A DNA stretch of 64,000 nucleotides, from NCBI RefSeq assembly GCF_022539315.1, contig NC_066316.1, positions 23,115,245 through 23,179,244 on the forward strand. The letters run 5' to 3'. Position 1 is the first letter of the stretch, and every line of letters starts with the position of its first letter. Made by a program: the position numbers and the translations under genes. The notes below the pieces were generated by a model. The model saw only the letters and a program-made list of their open reading frames with translations. It searched no databases and was not told the DNA's origin. Source of the stretch: Serinus canaria. Lineage: Eukaryota > Chordata > Aves > Passeriformes > Fringillidae. Shown here piece by piece: positions 56,601-64,000 of this stretch.

Positions 56601-58157
56601 TCAAAACAAGTACTAAACCCCTCCTGCCCTGCATACTCTAAATATGGAATAAAAACTGGCCATCTCTGAGATTCCAGAAAGACAAGCATCTGGTTTTGCT
56701 TTAAGGGAACAGTTGATCTCTTCTCTCCCTTTAATTTCTTCCCACACTCCAGTGTCTTTGGACCTCTTTGGCTTCCTCCATCTGTTTCTACACTTCATCC
56801 CCAAACAGGTGACTCTGGGGCAGCTGCCCAATTATATAAAAGTATTAGAGATTCATCTATTGCCTTCCTTCTCTGGCCATGTTAGCAAAGTTTGGCTCCA
56901 TCAGTGTGAAAAGTATAGAGAAAGCACAGCAGAGTAAGGTGAGCCAACTATGAATAGAACAAACATGGGTCAAGAAAATGAGAAAGAGGAGAGAGCATCA
57001 GTATCAACTCTGGCTTACTTCCTAAACTCTGAAGACAAAGTGAGATGTGCAAACCACTTACAAAATGTTGGCAGCCTAACACACAATCCAGTAGCAGATA
57101 ATCTGCTAGTGCCATACTAATCTGAGGCTTAAAACCAGAAAGAGTAGCTAAACCCTGAGCATCCTGACAAAATCAAAAGGAACAGGTAGGTATTTCTTAT
57201 TAACATTTACATAAATCAGACACACCATACTAAAAACAATAAAAATCCTTGGAAAAAAATAAAAGGAAAAAAGAAAAGAAGTTTGTTATTGAACTTTCTC
57301 AAGCTATATCAAAGAGCTAGAGACAGTAATAACATTCTCTCCCTGTGACAATCCATCTGGCTCCACTTAAGAAGTATATAAAGTTCACAGATATTTCAGA
57401 CATGTATTTTTGTACAAATGCTTGAAGACACAATTCAAGTCCTTTCTTATGGTGAACATTCCTCCTGTACAGTAAATATGCCAAAGGCCTCAAGTGATTG
57501 CTCCTTGTCTTTACTGACATTCCCAAATTACATATGTTACCACATATATACAGGCACATAGGCAATTAAAGACTGCAGCATCAACCCCTCCAGGAACAGC
57601 AATAACTGTTCAGAATGTTTATATTAATATTAACTGGCATGTACTTTCTCTTTAAACACTGGCTTTTTTATTCTTGGCCTGTGATGTGAGGCATTAGTAA
57701 TTTAGCAATTAATCATTATGATAAAGGTAATTTATTAGTCAGTCATCATGAAAAATTAAAACAGGCTTGTCAACTTACAATTAATATTTTGAATTTTAGA
57801 TTTTTGCTATTTCCCAACTGACTAGAAATATAAAACATGAAACAGATTAGTTGATGATTGCTCTATTTCATTTTGATTGGGTAAGACTAAGTGATAAGAT
57901 TGAAGTCCTTGCTACTGAGAGCCCCACCAGTAAAGAAGCATTAGGATGAAAAAAGATTTTCACTCACTGGGTGGTCTGTTCGCTGCCAAGTTTTTGAAGT
58001 GGCTGCCTTTTATCACTTCTGCTGATAATCTTCCAGTTGTAGCATTATAGAGGAGGCCAACGAGGATTTCTGGAGCTGAGCCATGTACCAGAGACTGACA
58101 AGAGGAGGTACTTTCACTGCAGGACACTTCTGACATGCTCATTTGAGAGTCACAACC
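53380..58157 (-). CDS. SYT14: SYT14, synaptotagmin-14, C-terminal part (two exons, 5' part outside window)
   Basis: Exons 58157-57968 and 53693-53380 join in phase to give the last 167 or so residues of synaptotagmin-14. They begin [19 protein letters not shown] and end CRWHTLLES, nearly identical to the human C terminus. They contain the complete C2B domain. Synaptotagmins are membrane-trafficking proteins; Syt14 is a calcium-independent member found in brain. This is visible here: positions where Syt1 C2B carries Asp are other residues ([27 protein letters not shown]). The N-terminal membrane segment and C2A domain are encoded to the right of 64000. Exons are intact and splice sites canonical. 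Confidence 0.95.
53694..57967 (-). other. SYT14: SYT14 last intron
   Basis: About 4.3 kb between the last two coding exons, with donor GTGAGTG and acceptor TTTTGTAG. It is AT-rich with only chance frames. It contains a 16-base perfect palindrome at 54588-54603 and an imperfect TG/CA hairpin at 55563-55604. No additional exon or intact mobile element was recognised. Confidence 0.85.
57968..58157 (-). CDS. SYT14: SYT14 penultimate coding exon
   Basis: 190 bases between acceptor TTTATAG and donor A|GTGAGTG. It starts in phase 0 (GGT TGT GAC, Gly-Cys-Asp) and ends after one base of an Asn codon. It encodes the linker [17 protein letters not shown] and the first strands of C2B ([20 protein letters not shown], then [14 protein letters not shown]). 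Confidence 0.95.
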
Positions 58158-60005
58158 CTATAAAGGAGATTAAAAGTTCTGTGTGTCTTATGGAACGATG
58201 TTCATGAGAAGTCAATTTTTAGAATAATGCATAGAAAATTCTGAAAGCAACTTAGTCACAATAACAAGTTCCATTCAATCACCCAATATGAAATGTACAT
58301 CCTTAATATAGGCTTAATTTGCACATGTTAGAAGTAACAATCAAATGGTCTGAAATTAAAGCCATTACCAGGTGCTTCATGATTAAGGAGAAATAACAGC
58401 AGAAGATGAAGAACAGCCTTTATGATCCCTATTTACTTCAATTTCCAAGGTAAGACCTGTAACATAATTGGTCAGCATCCTGGAAAACATTAAACCTTGG
58501 ATCTTTTACTTTCCAAAAAATGGAGAACACCAGTGGAACCTTGAAGATAATAAAAGTCTTATTCATTCTTTGTACAGGTTATTCTCTAGCCTGAGAATTT
58601 ATGAGTAGCAAAATTACAGAACACATGGAATTAGAAAAATGCACTCTGTCTAGCATAAATTAGCTGACAAGGAATTTAACTTGATCCAGGGACACAGAAC
58701 TGCAATAATCCCATTGTCTTGGGTGGGAAAGGAAGAATGCCATCCAAAGCTCAGGAAGCAATGATTTAATTTCCACCCTGAAAGCTTCCAAAAAATTTAG
58801 ATCTTTCATGCATTCTCAATACATCACCTCTTTATCGGGAGTTTCTATGACTAATTTTTATCACTTTAATTCCTCATTATTGGCATTAAAAACGGAAAAA
58901 ATCCACTTTTTTTTATGCTGCCATACTAATCACACCACAGTTGTTCCTATTCTCATTTGCCCTAGCACGTAAGAGTGATACCACAGAAAACAAAAAACTG
59001 GATGGCAGGTAGCCAATAGAATGACAATGTAACTTGGTAACTGAGGAGAGACTTTTGAATTATCAGCACATCCCTTTATGATTCTCTCACAAGAAGTGTA
59101 AATTGGGTCCACAGATTGTTCAAATATGCCCTGACTCATTTGGGAACCTGGTATCACTCTTCCAAGGAGTCATGATGATATTGTGAAGCTAATTCTTCCA
59201 GATTCCAAATGTCTCTATCATTTCCAACAACAGCTGACATGGGCATAAAATCAGACCGAAAACCTAAATAGCACAAATCCTCATCAAGATAAATGTTAAC
59301 TTTATAAGTTCCTTTAGAAGCAACTTCAGCTGACCTATAAAGCCCACATGCATTATAGAATCTCAAATTATAGAAGACATGATACCTACAATAATATCCC
59401 TTTTATTGACATTTTAACTAGTTCTTTTCAACAAAACATTTCCCAAAAGTCTAGCAGAAGTTTCAAGCAGCAATCCAGTTCCTCATTAATAAACATTAAC
59501 TGTTGTTAGCAAATGTATTCTTACTACTGAAGAAGAACCTCAACAAATTTCTCTGACTTCCCTCTCCCAAGCTGCAAATTCAGAATTTGAAGTCTTTGGT
59601 TATTTCTCCAAAAGCTCTTTAGTCAGTGGCAAGAATAAATCTCAAACTGCTTGCAAATTGTTAATTGCTGAAAATTAATTACAAGTATACATTCATTCTC
59701 TGATTCTTGTCATTCATAGGACAGGAAACTTTTGATTCCTAACTTCAAGAGAAGGAACAAAATGGAAAGTTTAAAAAAAAGATGACTTGATTCAGCAGTC
59801 ACAGTATACACTGCACACTTGAAAGCCTCAGCCTGTCACAACTGCAGCTATTACTTAAGCTTTCTGGTCTTTTAAAATTCTAAGACACTATCTCCATGGT
59901 GCTTATTCACCTTATTATTTTTTGAGCCAGGAATTTTAGCATAGTCCACCTGACACTGCTCAAAGCTTAGGTTTCAAATTTGATTGAGTTCATGCTGTAA
60001 GCCCA

Positions 60006-60042
<37 letters not shown>

Positions 60043-63000
60043 TGTAACACAAAGAAGGCAGCTGGGTAACATTGTCCCCCAAATGCTGAGAGAAGGTGAT
60101 GATAGTGCCTTTTCCTAACTGGGATTTATTTGTACAGTTTACTGATGTCCTAAGAAGGACTTAGAAAGCAGTTTATGACAGAGTCAAACTCACTACAATG
60201 GGTATCAGAGTAAGGTTTAGTTTGTTAGAAACAGTGAAAACTAAATGAGTGACTACTGAGTGGAAATGAGTCCTGCAGTATCAGGAAAGAGAAGACAAGA
60301 AGCTTCTGTGTGGTATAACAGAGAAGGAAGAAAAGAACTGAAAACTTGAATGTGTGGTGTTCCAAAGCTACACAAGCATGGGCTAGAAATACCATTCCTT
60401 TAAAGCAGAACCCTGAGTAGATAGGAGAAGGACAAGACTGCCTTTTTTAAGGCCAAGCAAAAGGATCTCACCAGCTGAATGGTGGGGTGAGAAGACCAAG
60501 GTGATGCTTCAGAACTCTAAATGGACAGAAATGCAACTAAATGAATGTACCTTAGAAATGTTGCACAGAAAGAACTGGTAGATGTAAGCTAGATGAAAAT
60601 CTGGACAGCATCTAACTTAAATATTCTGCTACAATATTTTCTAAACCAAAATATTTTTGCAGGTTTGAGGGAAAAAAAATGAATGTTGCTTAATCCTTAT
60701 TTTATAATAAACTTATGGATCTCCTTCCTACAAAACTGTGGGGACACAGACAAGACATTAAAATGAAATTCACTAAAGGAAAAATCTAAACAGCACTTTG
60801 TTTTCCCTTTCACTCTAAAATAACTTCAATTAATTTTCTTTCATGCTGACCCACATAGATTAAAAAAATACTCTGCTTTTTAGTTATAAACTGGAAAATC
60901 TAATAGAAGAGAAAGTGAAACGTTAAGAAGGAAAACAAAGCAGATTAGAAGACAGAGTGATGTTACTGGGTAAAAAAAAAAATTAAACAACATTAACCAA
61001 AGCGTACTTTCTGTGGCTATAACAAGGAAGAAAACAGAGGATTTAGGGACAAATATGTAAAAGCCCTGTGGAAAAGGGGAGAGCAAGATTGCATTTGGTC
61101 AGTTTTCTTTTAAAAGAAAACAAAAATTTTATGAGGAAAAGAAGAAACCAGAATCAGGAATTGCAAGACAATTGAGATCAATTGGGCTTAGATCAACAAC
61201 TAGAGAAAGACTTTCCACTGCAGGGCAAAGTTACAAGCAGAGATACCAAGTACTATTAGGCTTCTCACAAGTATTTTCTCCAGCACAGAGTTTACTGTTC
61301 ACATTGTGAAAATCCAGTCATGGTTTTAGGAAGATATTCCATGATAAAGACATCTGTGGGTAAGTAACTTGACTTTGTGCTAAGTCATATGCTGCACTAG
61401 AACTGGGAAGAACAGCTTTATTAAAGTTTCTGTTTAGAGGAGTTTTTCTGTTTACACAAGTCAGAATTCTAGAAAAGCACTGACAAACTCATCAAGAAAA
61501 GAGCCAGACAAGAAGTTACCTGCTTTTACTTGCTCAAAATATAACCTTCAAAATCAAGTGCCAAATTGTAAAATATTACCACTGAAATTGCTCATTGGTA
61601 AAACATGAATATAGATGGAGCTCCAATGACAACATTACAGTGCAGCCAGATGCTTTTCACCTCCATGCAGGTCTGCATTCAATCTGTCTGTAAAGCTATC
61701 CATAGCCCACTTTGCTACTGCTGCTTCCTGAGGGAAACTTAAGATTCAGACCAAAAGTTACTATTTGTTTGAAATAATGTCTTTGTAAGTTTATTTTCAT
61801 AAAGCTTCCCTCTCAACCTCTATAAACACTGTGTGTAATTTAACAAGCAAGGAAAAGAAGGACTTAGAGCAAAGGCTTTTCAAGGTCAGTGAAGCACCAG
61901 AAGAGCTTAGTGAGAAGTGTCACAAAACCTTCTATGTGGATTTTTAAGAACTTAGATGAACAGTCAAAGTGTTACTGGTCTGCCCACAGTGCAAGCAACT
62001 GTCTCTTGAGGTTGTCTCCAGGATATTAATACTAAATCCTGACCCTTTTTTGTCAATTTAGCCATAAATACATTATTAACAGTAAGCACTGCAAGAAGAA
62101 AAATGGTGAAGTCTAGTCCAAATATTTGGTTCATATATTTGTCTTACTACAGTATATAAAAAATGTTCAGCTTTTGAATTGTCTAACACAAAGCTGTGTG
62201 AAAGGACCTTAACCTTTCCCATATACACCACAGGATAGTACTTTGTAATAAAGTTAGTCTGATTTTATTTGATCAACACTTACAAGAGTCGCTGCTTTCC
62301 ACTAGATTGTAAAAGTAGTATGTGTCATATTCTACAAAAACTTAATTACTAATTCTCCAAACTATTGTCCTTGATGACTTCTTTGCATATATTATCTAGG
62401 GAAGAGACATTACTTCTTAATAAATATATAATAAAAAACATTCCCATTAAGCAGGCTTTGTATTTCCTACGTTCACACTGTACAAAAGTTGGCATTTAAA
62501 AAAAGAACACTCTTTTTTACCCCTCATACCACATGAGGGGACATGAACACATAGAATGCATGATGTCAGACTTCAGACCCTGAGAAGCATTTTCAATAGT
62601 GTTTTTCTCTCCCCTCTTACAACACAGAGAATCATCTATTTGCATCCATGGTAATATATGTAAAACATATTTATTTGTCTTCCTTCCCCACAATTCCATG
62701 GAAACACAGTATTTGTTACTTACATATTCATTTCCTACTGTTATTTTTCTATACTCTGAAGTTCTGCTTATAAATTCTGCTCTTAAGCCAACTGGAGTTA
62801 ATGACAGGGAATAATGTGGCCATGCTCTCAAGGCAGTTAAAAGTTCATTTTCCTCAATGCACAGGTTACAATCATGTCTCTGTAGGCTTATGAAACAAGA
62901 GCATCTGACTCTTTTGGCTTTTCAAAATACACACAGAAGAGATGAAACCTTGCTGACAATCCTTCAGCAACAAAAATCTGATTCACAGCATGTTACTTGT

Positions 63001-64000
63001 CAAAATGTCTCTCTCCAATTTTAAATGTTAATGTTATACCACTAATCTCTTAAAGAACTTTTTTGCACATTACTTTTTCTACTTCTAGATCAATACAGCT
63101 GAGAGGTTAGGGAAGAAAATGTGAATCCTAGCAGGCAAGGGGGGCCCTCAATCCAACAGTTTTTAGATGAAAGCATTCATCTCCCAATCACCACCCTAGG
63201 GTTGAACTCTGAATCTCCCATTCCCTTCTGAGCTTTCTGAGGTGAGGAGAGCACCCAAGCCCCACAGGGGCTCCAGACCAGCTCTCAAGAGGAGAAAACC
63301 AAACCTAGGGGCTCCACATCCTTCATTAGTGGCTTCAGCACCACATACTTATCACGTTCCAAAGCTAAAATGCAGTTGAAAAAATTTCAAGATCATTCCT
63401 GGGAAAGAGAACTTAAACCACCTGATGAACTCAGCCCTGAAAATGAAGGGATGAAAAATAATTAGGAATCTCAAAGGTTAAAGCCAGTTGTCCTGTACTG
63501 TAAAATTAGGAGAACACACAAGTATCAGTATTTTGCTTTAAATTTATAACCTGAACTTGCAAGCATTGAAACATATAGTTTTAAGCATCTCACAAAGATT
63601 CAAGTTTAGGAAAGTATCATTATCTATGACAGGTAATTATTTGGGTTTTTGCTTAATAGCTTCCTTGAAGCATGTTCCAATTAAGTATAATGTGCATTTT
63701 TATTCATGTACTTAACACTTTACAGCATTACTAAGTCAACTTAAATCACAAACATGAAACTAAATAGTCTAATAATCTTTCCATTATGCAACTTGATCCT
63801 AGGGAAAAAAAACCATTTATTTTGGGTAAAATGGCGTGCTTTAAATATTACCAGGACTTCCTCATCAAAAATTCCAATTTTAGCAAATAAATTCACTCAA
63901 CAGCAATGGTATTCACATCAAATATGGATTGTTTTGATTATTAAATACTATTAATGTAGTTGAAAATCATTATCTGAAATGATAATATTCCCATTTCTCA
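58158..64000 (-). other. SYT14: SYT14 intron, continuing past the right edge
   Basis: The exon encoding the end of C2A (human ...LPVILEPSYNHS) should precede 58157 on the minus strand, but no matching peptide appears before 64000, so this is one intron of at least 5.8 kb. It holds a 34-base pure A tract and one protein-like but unrecognised minus-strand frame (about 59154-59400). Otherwise it is AT-rich DNA with chance frames only. Confidence 0.75.
60007..60040 (+). repeat. 34-base pure A tract
   Basis: An uninterrupted run of 34 A, flanked left by gtaagcccac and right by gatgtaacac. No AATAAA signal within about 100 bases upstream and no target-site duplication were seen, so there is no proof of a retrocopy. 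It may be a simple homopolymer expansion. Confidence 0.97.

Noticed and set aside
62517..62831. 104-codon minus-strand frame as the upstream SYT14 exon
   Set aside because: It shares nothing with the C2A end or linker of synaptotagmin-14 and is not bounded by matching splice phases.

Overview
The window looks like vertebrate, most likely avian, nuclear DNA, possibly passerine. It is intron-rich, AT-leaning and gene-poor. It has CpG-poor sequence around one strong CpG island, a degraded CR1-like LINE end, and an LTR-like fragment of a type I associate with songbird genomes. No bacterial, plasmid or phage features are present. Only two protein-coding genes can be supported, both on the minus strand.

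SERTAD4 is complete in its coding part. It has three coding exons (26497-26674, 25985-26100, 22239-23045) joined by GT-AG introns and encodes about 366 residues, including the SERTA domain and a 29-serine run. Its first coding exon lies in a CpG island (about 26.25-27.7 kb) that must hold the promoter. The 3' UTR probably runs down to about 20.35 kb.

The last two coding exons of SYT14 (57968-58157 and 53380-53693) encode the C2B half of synaptotagmin-14. The rest of the gene lies beyond the right edge, and 58158-64000 is intron. The order SYT14 then SERTAD4, on one strand, is the order I know from human 1q32.2. There HHAT follows SERTAD4, but no HHAT coding exon was found in the left 20 kb.

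Layout: 1-5010 is plain intergenic DNA. At 5011-5380 there is a nine-copy 42-bp minisatellite abutting a GC- and CpG-rich block (5381-5730). About 6.37-6.64 kb holds an LTR-like remnant and about 9.42-9.68 kb a CR1-like 3' end. From 9.7 to 20.3 kb there is no gene. SERTAD4 occupies about 20.35-27.7 kb. From 27.7 to about 44 kb the DNA is intergenic, with a MIR/CORE-SINE-like fragment (about 29.3 kb), a tRNA-derived SINE-like fragment (about 31.5 kb), several microsatellites and a pair of adjacent perfect hairpins (43384-43456). From about 44 to 53.4 kb is SYT14 3' flank or 3' UTR of unknown extent. From 53.4 kb to the right edge is SYT14.

The two genes are not an operon or a functional pair. 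SERTAD4 is a transcription-cofactor-type SERTA protein and SYT14 a calcium-independent synaptotagmin. I found no convincing undescribed biological system. The most interesting structures are the twin hairpins, the frame-preserving minisatellite with its CpG-rich neighbour, and two coding repeats in SERTAD4.
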